Source: Verrucomicrobiota bacterium (lineage in GTDB: Bacteria; Verrucomicrobiota; Verrucomicrobiia; Verrucomicrobiales; Akkermansiaceae). From it: a DNA stretch of 7,171 nucleotides. A program made the position numbers and the translations under genes. Below are positions 1-6,173 of this stretch, piece after piece. A model generated the notes under the pieces. The model made no database searches, was not told the origin of the DNA, and saw only the letters and a program-made list of their open reading frames with translations. The stretch is taken from positions 1-7,171 of the forward strand of contig VFJU01000568.1 of the NCBI GenBank assembly GCA_009885905.1, read 5' to 3'. Within the stretch, counting starts at the first letter, position 1, and every line of letters begins with the position of its first letter.

Positions 1-602
1 AGGCAAAAATCCGACACCAAAAAAACAACCGATTTCCGCTGAATGACCTGATTGGCGAAGTCCAAAGCTTTAGCGATATCCGTGCCTCGCTTTGCCGGTT
101 GAAAAAACAATGTCTCACGAATCAAGCGCATGATGTGCATCCGCCCCTTGCCTGGCGGAATGTATAACTCTACCTCATCGCTGAAAAGGATCAGCCCAAC
201 TTTATCCCGGTTCCGAATCGCTGATGCAGCAATCACCCCAGCAGCTTCCGCAGCGAGTTCACGCTTGGAATCAACCACCGATCCGAAGTCTGAGGACGCA
301 CTCACATCAATCATCAAAAGAATAGTTAGTTCGCGCTCTTCTGTGAAAAGTTTGACATGTGGATCACCCGTGCGTGCGGTGACGTTCCAGTCGATGGTGC
401 GCACATCATCACCCGGAACGTAATTTCTAACACGATCAAAATCCATTCCTCGCCCCTTAAAGACGCTTGCGTAACGACCCGCGAGGGAGTCGTCAACAAG
501 CCGATTCGTGCGGACCTCCATCCGGCGCACACGCCCGAGGATTTCCGCAGCGCGTGCCTCGTCTTGCACGCTGATCGGAGTGCTGGCTTTTGGCTTGATC
601 AT
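1..602 (-). CDS. DUF58 domain protein (3' end beyond window)
   Basis: This partial gene encodes the first 200 residues of a DUF58 protein; roughly the last third of a usual family member (about 300 residues) lies off the left edge. The translation starts MIKPKASTPISVQDEARAAE. It carries the family hallmarks: KGRGMDFDRVRNYVPGDDVR (49-68) followed by TIDWNVTAR (69-77), then a von Willebrand A-like strand LLMIDVSAS (95-103), whose DxSxS pattern (D99, S101, S103) is the metal-site motif, and VVFLVSDF (192-199) near the edge. DUF58 proteins are usually encoded directly after MoxR ATPases and are thought to work with them in envelope or metal-cofactor related complexes; the exact role is unknown. 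The ATG overlaps the upstream moxR-family stop codon (ATGA at 602-599), so translation is very probably coupled. Family assignment is firm, function is not. Confidence 0.93.
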   Translation of the reverse strand, partial: MIKPKASTPISVQDEARAAEILGRVRRMEVRTNRLVDDSLAGRYASVFKGRGMDFDRVRNYVPGDDVRTIDWNVTARTGDPHVKLFTEERELTILLMIDVSASSDFGSVVDSKRELAAEAAGVIAASAIRNRDKVGLILFSDEVELYIPPGKGRMHIMRLIRETLFFQPAKRGTDIAKALDFANQVIQRKSVVFLVSDFC

Positions 603-1618
603 GGCACTGGCAACTCATCTAGGATGCGCGTGATAATCTGCTCGCTGTTGAGGCCTTCCGCCTCCGCCTCGTAAGTGACCGTCACGCGGTGACGCAACAC
701 GTCCATGGCGACGTTTTTCACGTCGTGCGGCGTAACATAAGCGCGACCGTTGAGAAAAGCATGAGCACGACTGGCGAGCGCAAGATTGATGGTGGCCCGC
801 GGCGATGCGCCCACTCGGATGAGTGGTGCAATGTGGACACCATATTCATCCGGGCGGCGCGTTGCATGGACTAGGCGCACGATGTATCGTTTCACTTTTT
901 CATCGAGGTAGAGATTATTGACCACCGTCCTGGCCTCTTGGATTGCCTCAAGACTCACGATTGGCTTGGGCACCGGCATTTCTTCGGTGGTACCTGCTAG
1001 ATCGAGCACACGAAGCTCCTCCTCTTCGGTCGGGTAGTCCATGACGACCTTCATCATGAATCGATCTAACTGAGCCTCGGGTAGTGGATAGGTGCCCTCC
1101 TGCTCGAGTGGATTCTGCGTGGCTAACACAAAAAATGGAGATGGCAAGGCGAAGGTCTGCTCGCCGATGGTGACTTGCTTTTCCTGCATCGCCTCAAGTA
1201 GCGCGCTCTGCACTTTCGCGGGAGCGCGGTTGATTTCATCGGCGAGAATGAAATTCGCAAAAACAGGTCCGTGTTTCACGCGAAAGCGGGCCTCCCTTGG
1301 ATCGTAGATTTCAGTGCCCACAATGTCGGCGGGAAGCATATCCGGAGTGAACTGAATACGATTAAATTTTGCGTTTACCAACGAAGCGAGAGTCTTGAGC
1401 GCGAGGGTTTTTGCCAGTCCCGGAACTCCTTCTAGCAGAATGTGTCCTTTCACCATTAAGGAAATTAACAAACGATCCACAAGGTCGCTCTGCCCGATCA
1501 GGTAGCGACCTATTTCGCTGCGCAGTGGATGAATCCAGTGCGAGGCTTCACGGACGATTGCCTCGGCGTTGGCTTGATTCACAATCGATTTTGGGTGGTC
1601 TTCTTTATCAAGTGTCAT
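599..1618 (-). CDS. MoxR family AAA+ ATPase
   Basis: This is a complete 339-residue MoxR-type AAA+ ATPase, the usual length for the family. Visible motifs in order are the Walker A loop GVPGLAKT (64-71), the Walker B strand and box ILADEIN (124-130), sensor 1 in ATQNP (166-170), the EAQLDRF segment with a candidate arginine finger R186, and sensor 2 in GASPRA (270-275, R274). The C-terminal helical lid ends in ILDELPVP. MoxR ATPases are chaperone-like motors that act on partner proteins, often with the DUF58/VWA proteins encoded beside them; here the DUF58 gene follows with a 3-base overlap. The ATG at 1618 has an in-frame TAG 18 bases upstream (1639-1637) and no earlier start, so the start is well fixed. 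I see no clear Shine-Dalgarno sequence before it. Substrate and process are unknown. Confidence 0.95.
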   Translation of the reverse strand: MTLDKEDHPKSIVNQANAEAIVREASHWIHPLRSEIGRYLIGQSDLVDRLLISLMVKGHILLEGVPGLAKTLALKTLASLVNAKFNRIQFTPDMLPADIVGTEIYDPREARFRVKHGPVFANFILADEINRAPAKVQSALLEAMQEKQVTIGEQTFALPSPFFVLATQNPLEQEGTYPLPEAQLDRFMMKVVMDYPTEEEELRVLDLAGTTEEMPVPKPIVSLEAIQEARTVVNNLYLDEKVKRYIVRLVHATRRPDEYGVHIAPLIRVGASPRATINLALASRAHAFLNGRAYVTPHDVKNVAMDVLRHRVTVTYEAEAEGLNSEQIITRILDELPVP

Positions 1619-1746
1619 GATTGGTTGTCGTTGATTCTAAAAATTTGCGAATGTTAATTTTGCCACGCGTGTTCAGCGACATCGCACAGCGAGATTGTCT
1701 AAATTCTGGCACTTTGTAACTTTACAGAGGCGATTGTGACCAGAGC

Positions 1747-1762
1747 CTTGGTGGCCACCAAG
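1747..1762. repeat. Perfect 16-bp palindrome
   Basis: The sequence CTTGGTGGCCACCAAG is its own reverse complement, with the centre between 1754 and 1755. It lies about 130 bases upstream of the MoxR start, where it could be an operator or part of a dispersed repeat. It shares a GGCC centre with the larger palindrome at 1981-2016 but no longer similarity. No T-tract follows on either strand, so a terminator role is not supported. Confidence 0.55.
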
Positions 1763-1980
1763 CGCCAACTCCCGTTCCAAGCATGAAGTTTTTCCGCTGC
1801 GCCCAGCGTACAAGCCGCAGGATTTCAGGCGACGAACGAAATCGGCATCTCCACAAGCGCTCGACTCCCAGCCAAAAAACACCTCGACCGCCTCACGCTA
1901 CACAAGCTTTAAATTACCTCAAACTGCCGCAAACCGCTAGGATTCATCATAGATTTAGACTTAAAATCCAACTCCACCAC

Positions 1981-2016
1981 TACAAATGGTTGATGCGGCC
2001 GCATCAACCATTTGTA
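1981..2016. repeat. Perfect 36-bp palindrome centred on GCGGCCGC
   Basis: The left arm TACAAATGGTTGATGCGG (1981-1998) is followed with no spacer by its exact reverse complement (1999-2016). The symmetry stops sharply: 1980 is C and 2017 is A, which do not pair. The centre is an eight-base GCGGCCGC (1995-2002). As RNA or single-stranded DNA it would form a hairpin of about 16 pairs with a four-base loop. It lies between divergent genes and has no T-tract, so a standard terminator is unlikely. A REP-like or mobile palindromic element, a dimeric-protein binding site, or a processing hairpin are all possible. The sequence alone does not choose between them. Confidence 0.9.
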
Positions 2017-2123
2017 AGGTATTGTCTGACTAGGTTGTAGGACTGGCTGGAGATGATTGATAGAATTTTGAAAATAACTTTAAAATACCTCGACCCGATT
2101 CAGGAGGACCGCTAGAAAGACTA

Positions 2124-2200
2124 TCCCGATCTTGGCTCGGCATTTGCTCCGATTGCTTTATGTGGTTCTGATTAATACGAATGCGCCGAGTCAATCGGGG
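2124..2200 (+). promoter_or_regulatory. Possible two-tier stem in the leader of the glycosyltransferase gene
   Basis: Two nested inverted repeats face each other here. The outer CCCGAT (2125-2130) pairs with ATCGGG (2194-2199), with a further T-G pair at 2124/2200. The inner CTCGGC (2136-2141) pairs with GCCGAG (2185-2190). A 5-by-3 internal loop separates them and the apical loop is about 43 bases. The downstream arm covers the only G-rich, ribosome-site-like bases (2197-2200) ahead of the ATG at 2215, so folding could affect translation. It matches no riboswitch class I know, and such repeats can arise by chance. It only matters if transcription begins upstream of 2124. Confidence 0.3.
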
Positions 2201-2214
2201 CTACAACCAAACTC

Positions 2215-3519
2215 ATGAAACGTCTCCGCGTCCTAAAACTCGGCTGGGAATTTCCACCGCTCATCAATGGGGGGCTTGGGGTTGCTTGTCTTGGTCTTGC
2301 GCGTGCCCTTGCCAAGCATGTCGATCTCACCGTGATCGTGCCCCAATCTTCCCCCGAGTCTGACTCTGAGGAATTTGAACTCCAGGGACTCAACCGCCTC
2401 AGCCTGAAATCTTTGAAAGCGGCGGAAGAACGCTACCGCTACGAAAGCTTCGCCCAAGTGCAAAAAGTCCCCGTTTTTCTCGATCCCTATGGAAACGAAG
2501 AGAGCTCGACAGATATTTACGAACTCACTCATGAAGTCATTCGTGACCCGTTAGAAATTTTTTCAGAGACCACTGCCGAACAACTTGGCACCTTCAAACT
2601 GGGCGCCCTGTACGGCCCTGACATTGGGAGCAAGGTGATCGAATATTCTAAAATCGCAGCAAAATTAGCGTTGCTCGGAGACTATGACATTATCCATGCA
2701 CATGACTGGATGACCTATCTTGCAGGGGTTGAGGTGAAAAAAGCTACCGGCTTGCCGCTCGTGGTTCATGTCCATGCGTTGCAGTACGACCGTTCCGGTG
2801 CTGGTGACCATGGCTGGATTTATGATCTCGAAAAATTTGGTATGGAGCACGCAGATTGTGTCGTTCCCGTGAGCCATTACACTGGAAAAATCATCATCGA
2901 ACACTACTCGATCGATGCCTCAAAAATTCGACCCGTGCATAACGGTGCCGAACCAGTGAAGGCGTTCGAAACAAAGAAAAAATTCCCCGAAAAACTTGTT
3001 CTTTTCCTTGGTCGTCTCACCTCGCAGAAGGGTCCAGAATTTTTTCTTGCGACCGCTGCACGCGTTATTGCCAAAAATCCTAACGTGCGATTTGTCGTCG
3101 CGGGAACAGGGGAAAAACTTCGCTCACTCATCGAGTCAGGGGCCTTTCGCGGCCTCGGTGCGCATTTCCACTTCACGGGATTTCTTGACAAAGAAAAAGT
3201 CAACGACCTGCTCTCGATGACCGATGTTTACTGCATGCCGTCGGTGTCGGAGCCTTTCGGGTTGTCAGCGCTGGAGGCCGCTCAATTTGGTATCCCAGCC
3301 GTCATTTCTAAACAATCCGGCGTGTCGGAAATCCTCAAAGGTGCGCTCAAGGCCGACTACTGGGATGTGGAACTGATGGCGAAGCACATCGACAATCTTC
3401 TAACTGATGACAAGCTACGTGAGCGCGTCATCAAACAAGCTAAACTTGATATCAGTGCATCCACTTGGGATGCCGCCGCCGTTAAAGTCGTATCCATCTA
3501 TCATGAACTAGCCTGCTAA
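2215..3519 (+). CDS. Glycogen/starch-synthase-like glycosyltransferase (GT-B fold)
   Basis: This 434-residue protein is a two-domain GT-B retaining glycosyltransferase of the GT4/GT5 type. The N-terminal half looks like a starch-synthase catalytic domain: LGWEFPPLINGGLG (9-22) is the sugar-nucleotide glycine-loop region, and HAHDW (161-165) and VVHVHA (183-188) are typical acceptor-side motifs. The C-terminal glycosyltransferase group 1 domain begins near LVLFLGRLTSQKG (261-273, with R267 and K272 for phosphate contact) and contains the EX7E pair in EPFGLSALE (E346, E354). The likely reaction is transfer of glucose from ADP- or UDP-glucose to an alpha-glucan in the cytoplasm; donor and acceptor are inferred. 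A GH57 glycosidase gene follows after 28 bases, which supports an alpha-glucan role. Length is a little short for classical GlgA (about 480), closer to archaeal-type enzymes. The ATG has only a weak GGGG upstream. Confidence 0.88.
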   Translation: MKRLRVLKLGWEFPPLINGGLGVACLGLARALAKHVDLTVIVPQSSPESDSEEFELQGLNRLSLKSLKAAEERYRYESFAQVQKVPVFLDPYGNEESSTDIYELTHEVIRDPLEIFSETTAEQLGTFKLGALYGPDIGSKVIEYSKIAAKLALLGDYDIIHAHDWMTYLAGVEVKKATGLPLVVHVHALQYDRSGAGDHGWIYDLEKFGMEHADCVVPVSHYTGKIIIEHYSIDASKIRPVHNGAEPVKAFETKKKFPEKLVLFLGRLTSQKGPEFFLATAARVIAKNPNVRFVVAGTGEKLRSLIESGAFRGLGAHFHFTGFLDKEKVNDLLSMTDVYCMPSVSEPFGLSALEAAQFGIPAVISKQSGVSEILKGALKADYWDVELMAKHIDNLLTDDKLRERVIKQAKLDISASTWDAAAVKVVSIYHELAC

Positions 3520-3547
3520 ATTCTCAAAAACCTGCTATTTTTATTAT

Positions 3548-4744
3548 ATGCCCGACGTTTGTTTATATTTCCAAGTCCACCAACCGAATCGTTTGTTACC
3601 ATACGACTTCTTTCGCATTGGTGAAAATGCAAACTATGAGGATGAGGCAATGAACCGCGAGATTCTAAACAAGGTGGCAGAAAAATGTTACCTACCCGCG
3701 AACCGTATGTTCAAGCGTCTCATCGAGGCGAACGAAGGACGCTTCCGCATCGCCCTCTCGATCAGCGGCACTGTGATCGAGCAAATGCAACTCTATCGTC
3801 CTGATGTGTTAGAATCCTTCCAAGAGCTTGTCGCATCTGGCGGGGTGGAATTGCTCGCAGAAACTTATTACCACTCGCTCGCTTTCGTTCATTCCAACAA
3901 AGAGTTTGAGCGTCAAGTGGAACTTCATTTACAAAAAATTGAAGAAGTTTTTTCCGTTAGGCCGCGTGTTTTTCGAAATACCGAGTTGATTTATAACGAT
4001 GCCATCGCTGCCAAGGCGGAGATGATGGGATTCGACGGGATCATCGCCGAGGGCGTCGAGCGGAACCTCGTCGGACGTTCGCCTAATTTTCTGTACCGTG
4101 CGCCGGACACCGCTAAAATTAAGACCCTATTGCGTAACATTCCCCTGTCGGACGACCTCGGCTTCCGATTTTCAGATGCTGCATGGCCTGAATATCCGCT
4201 CACATCAGAAAAATTTGCACAATGGATCACCGAGTGTGATGGCGATGTCGTCAACCTCTTCATGGACTACGAAACCATCGGCGAACACCATTGGGACGAA
4301 ACTGGAATTTATAAGTTCTGGGAGAGCATCCCCGAAGCAATTACCGAGGCCGGTTTACAATGGGTGACGCCCACCGAAGCGGTCGAACTTTATCGCGCCG
4401 CGAGAGAGTACAGCTGCGAATTGATCACCTCCTGGGCAGACACCGAGCGAGATCTCTCCGCTTGGATGGGAAATGTCATGCAGCAAGAAGCGATCGCCAA
4501 GGTTCACCACCTCGAGAATAAAGTGCTATCGATAAACGACGCCGATCTCACGGATGCGTGGGGAAAAATGCAGACCTCAGACCACTTCTACTGGATGTCT
4601 ACCAAGAGCGGCACCGATGGAGGTGTGCACCAATATTTCACTCCTTATCCGAGTGCTTACGATGCCTACATCTATTTCATGAACGTACTTGCAGATCTAC
4701 AAATCCGTCTTCACCGAGCGCTGGAAGAGAAGGGTATCGCCTAA
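3548..4744 (+). CDS. GH57 family glycosidase, probable alpha-amylase
   Basis: This complete 398-residue protein belongs to glycoside hydrolase family 57. It opens with the family signature region LYFQVHQPNRL (6-16; HQP at 11-13). AETYYHSLAF (104-113) matches the second conserved region. FRNTELIYND (142-151) supplies the expected nucleophile E146, and NLFMDYETIGEHHW (236-249) the expected acid/base D240. SDHFYWMS (344-351) is a C-terminal conserved patch. Without a signal peptide it should act in the cytoplasm on alpha-1,4-glucan as an amylase or glucanotransferase. The motif style resembles archaeal and PVC-type short GH57 amylases rather than GH57 branching enzymes. It follows the glycosyltransferase gene by 28 bases and is probably co-transcribed. 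The ATG is preceded by an A/T-rich run (TTTTTATTAT) instead of a Shine-Dalgarno sequence. Exact specificity cannot be read from sequence. Confidence 0.92.
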   Translation: MPDVCLYFQVHQPNRLLPYDFFRIGENANYEDEAMNREILNKVAEKCYLPANRMFKRLIEANEGRFRIALSISGTVIEQMQLYRPDVLESFQELVASGGVELLAETYYHSLAFVHSNKEFERQVELHLQKIEEVFSVRPRVFRNTELIYNDAIAAKAEMMGFDGIIAEGVERNLVGRSPNFLYRAPDTAKIKTLLRNIPLSDDLGFRFSDAAWPEYPLTSEKFAQWITECDGDVVNLFMDYETIGEHHWDETGIYKFWESIPEAITEAGLQWVTPTEAVELYRAAREYSCELITSWADTERDLSAWMGNVMQQEAIAKVHHLENKVLSINDADLTDAWGKMQTSDHFYWMSTKSGTDGGVHQYFTPYPSAYDAYIYFMNVLADLQIRLHRALEEKGIA

Positions 4745-4792
4745 CAAATTAAAAAATTGCACCGTCACTCTCCCTCTCATGGGTCCGGAGGC

Positions 4793-4806
4793 GGTCGACG
4801 TCGACC
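4793..4806. repeat. Perfect 14-bp palindrome upstream of the secreted-protein gene
   Basis: GGTCGACGTCGACC is fully self-complementary, centred between 4799 and 4800. It lies 49 bases after the GH57 stop and directly abuts the best -35 candidate (4808-4813) for the following gene, which is where an operator would sit. It is not followed by T residues, so it is not a usual terminator for the glucan operon. Confidence 0.5.
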
Positions 4807-4807
4807 C

Positions 4808-4836
4808 TTGTGTCACCGACCATTTACGGTTACGAT
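4808..4836 (+). promoter_or_regulatory. Candidate promoter for the secreted protein gene
   Basis: TTGTGT (4808-4813) and TACGAT (4831-4836) stand 17 bases apart, matching the sigma-70 consensus hexamers at three and four of six positions. The end of the -10 box is only 7 bases from the ATG at 4844, so a transcript from it would be leaderless or nearly so. That fits the absence of a ribosome binding site. The match is modest. Confidence 0.3.
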
Positions 4837-4843
4837 TGCGTCT

Positions 4844-5734
4844 ATGCACATTCTTTGGCTTTTCTCTTACCTCACACTTCTTTCCGCCTCCCTATGTGCT
4901 GCAACTGAGTTTTCGCCCACGGCCAAGAATACAAAAATTCAGTCCACTAATATCCGCGAAGCCAGCGGGATCGCCATCTCGCCGACGAATCCAGATTTCA
5001 TGTGGATCATCAACGATAGCGGTAACCCTCCTGAGATTCACTTGGCTGGCATAGACGGTAGCGACCACGGAAAAATCACTTTAAAAGGCGCAAAAAATAA
5101 CGATTGGGAAGACCTGGCCTCATTCACTCTAGACGGAAAACCATACCTCATCGTCGCCGACACCGGCGACAACAACGCCAAGCGCGAGTCATCCAAGTTC
5201 TACATTTTTTCTGAGCCTAAAATCCCTAGCGGTGCGAATCATCTCGCTGAGACGGTCTCGCCCGCATGGGTAATCCAATTTCGCTTTCGAGATGGCCCGC
5301 GGGATTGCGAATCGGTAGCCGTGGATGCCCGAGCTGAAAAAATTTACTTCCTAAGCAAACGTACCATTCCGCCGGAACTCTACGAACTGCCACTGAGAGC
5401 TAAAGAAAAGAATAGTATCCAAGTCGTGCAATCGATGGGTGCGATATCAGTGAAATCTCCGAATAGCGAGCTTATCCAATTTCTCGACCAGCCTACCGGT
5501 ATGGACATCAGTGCCGATGGCACGCTTGCTGCGGTGATCACTTACTGTGGCATCTTCGTCTATCATAAATTGCCTGATCAAAGTTGGGCAACAGCCTTTT
5601 CGCAGAAGCCAGTCGCCCTTCCCGAGCATCACCTTGGTCAAGCTGAGTCAGTCGCATTTTCAAAAGATGGAAAGACGATCTTCGCCCTTGCCGAGGGCAA
5701 GTCACCAGAAGTCATTCGCTACAACGGCAAATAA
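4844..5734 (+). CDS. Secreted protein of unknown function, probable beta-propeller
   Basis: I cannot name this 296-residue protein. With the ATG at 4844 it has a clean signal peptide: a hydrophobic core LWLFSYLTLLSASL (4-17) ending in CAATE, so cleavage by signal peptidase I around residues 19-20 is likely. The cysteine at 18 lacks a good lipobox because residue -1 is leucine. The in-frame ATG at 4757 would add 29 polar, arginine/histidine-rich residues ahead of it and is rejected. The mature part has spaced strand-rich motifs: ASGIAISPTNPDFMWIINDSG (starting at 40), an acidic NDWEDLA (86-92), VADTGDNNAKR (104-114), GPRDCESVAVD (151-161), TGMDISADGT (218-227) and AESVAFSKDGKTI (267-279). The repeated 'SVA...D' and 'ISADGT' blades suggest a six- or seven-bladed propeller, perhaps binding metal through its Asp-rich loops. 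It probably acts outside the cytoplasm. A link to the upstream glucan genes is not shown. Confidence 0.85.
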   Translation: MHILWLFSYLTLLSASLCAATEFSPTAKNTKIQSTNIREASGIAISPTNPDFMWIINDSGNPPEIHLAGIDGSDHGKITLKGAKNNDWEDLASFTLDGKPYLIVADTGDNNAKRESSKFYIFSEPKIPSGANHLAETVSPAWVIQFRFRDGPRDCESVAVDARAEKIYFLSKRTIPPELYELPLRAKEKNSIQVVQSMGAISVKSPNSELIQFLDQPTGMDISADGTLAAVITYCGIFVYHKLPDQSWATAFSQKPVALPEHHLGQAESVAFSKDGKTIFALAEGKSPEVIRYNGK

Positions 5735-5826
5735 TTGTCGTTAGAAAAATCTTCGCGGACAACCACAAGACCAGATTTGATCTATCAGGCGGAGCCCAGA
5801 AATTCCTCTGAGTTCTGAAACACGAA

Positions 5827-5988
5827 TTACAGACCCTTCTTTGAAAGGCGGGTTCCAGCAGTCGCGCCTTGGCGAGCTTTGAACTTCGGGTTCGACTTGC
5901 AAATCACGTACACGGTTCCTTTGCGTTTCACCACTTGGCAATCAGCATGACGACGTTTTGCGGAGGCGAGGGATGAGAGAACTTTCAT
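5827..5988 (-). CDS. rpmJ: Ribosomal protein L36, type B (cysteine-poor form)
   Basis: This 53-residue gene encodes large-subunit ribosomal protein L36. The translation begins [20 protein letters not shown], continues [20 protein letters not shown] and ends with a 13-residue tail ([13 protein letters not shown]). The pattern [16 protein letters not shown] and [14 protein letters not shown] matches the type B (YkgO-like) form. The zinc-binding form has a CxxC pair near residues 11-14; here only C17 and C30 remain, with H14 in that area, so normal four-ligand zinc binding is unlikely. In several bacteria type B L36 replaces the zinc form under zinc shortage, but in others it is the only copy. 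The gene stands alone, convergent with the secreted-protein gene and divergent from the lipoprotein gene. No Shine-Dalgarno sequence precedes its ATG. The tail beyond KARQG is longer than in many homologues. Confidence 0.95.
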   Translation of the reverse strand: MKVLSSLASAKRRHADCQVVKRKGTVYVICKSNPKFKARQGATAGTRLSKKGL

Positions 5989-6011
5989 GGCGTAGAATTA
6001 GTGAAATTGAG

Positions 6012-6029
6012 CGGTAACAATTGTCACCG
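6012..6029. promoter_or_regulatory. Near-perfect 18-bp palindrome upstream of rpmJ, possible operator
   Basis: CGGTAACAATTGTCACCG pairs with itself at eight of nine positions (only 6016 A against 6025 C fails). It ends 24 bases before the rpmJ ATG, inside the probable promoter/leader and in the rpmJ/lipoprotein divergent region. Type B L36 genes are controlled by the zinc repressor Zur in several bacteria, which makes an operator plausible. I cannot match this sequence to a specific Zur consensus, so the regulator is unknown. Confidence 0.35.
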
Positions 6030-6173
6030 GGGCGCGAAAACTAGTCGTTCACCGTGCCTTGTAAAGTCATTTTTCCAACGAATCGCCTATATTTATCAAA
6101 TTAACCCACGGTAAATAATCAGGAATTCTTAATTTTCTCTTTCCCCCACGCGGTCATCGAATTAGAAATCCGC

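Larger units (their letters stand above)
1619..2214. other. Long divergent intergenic region without a convincing gene
   Basis: These roughly 600 bases separate the minus-strand MoxR gene from the plus-strand glycosyltransferase gene and should contain both promoters. No reading frame here has a recognisable domain; the longer open frames (for example 1783-2040 plus, 1673-1882 minus) are arginine/histidine- or cysteine-rich in the way random frames are. The contents I can see are two perfect palindromes (1747-1762 and 1981-2016), a short frame broken by a TAG (2053-2175), a purine stretch AGGAGGA at 2102-2108 with no start codon at a useful distance, and a two-tier inverted repeat (2124-2200). 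I could not identify a convincing -35/-10 pair for either flanking gene. Confidence 0.6.

Noticed and set aside
130..674. Plus-strand frames (130-423 and 357-674) and a minus-strand frame (326-532)
   Set aside because: They overlap the well-supported DUF58 gene in other frames and have no protein-like features.
1673..1882. Open frame of 69 codons on the minus strand upstream of the MoxR gene
   Set aside because: It is rich in Cys, Gly and Arg, resembles no family I know, and the other two minus-strand frames are open over part of the same stretch, so coding is not supported.
1981..2016. The 36-bp palindrome as a transcription terminator
   Set aside because: No T-tract follows on either strand and both flanking genes point away from it.
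1783..2040. Open frame of 85 codons on the plus strand in the spacer
   Set aside because: Its translation is dominated by Arg, His, Pro and Gln without any domain, it runs through the perfect palindrome, and it has no ribosome site. It looks like a chance frame.
2215..4744. A CRISPR, phage or insertion-sequence explanation for the accessory-looking middle region
   Set aside because: No direct-repeat array, integrase, transposase or target-site duplication is visible; the genes are intact metabolic enzymes.
4757..4843. Upstream ATG extending the secreted protein by 29 residues
   Set aside because: The extension is polar and basic and would bury the signal peptide; the ATG at 4844 places the hydrophobic segment at the N terminus as expected.
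5735..5826. A bidirectional terminator between the convergent secreted-protein gene and rpmJ
   Set aside because: Only five-base inverted matches (such as TTGTC/GACAA around 5737-5764) with long loops and no proper T-tract were found.
5741..5941. Minus-strand frame of 66 codons after the secreted-protein gene
   Set aside because: It overlaps rpmJ in another frame on the same strand; the L36 reading is unmistakable.
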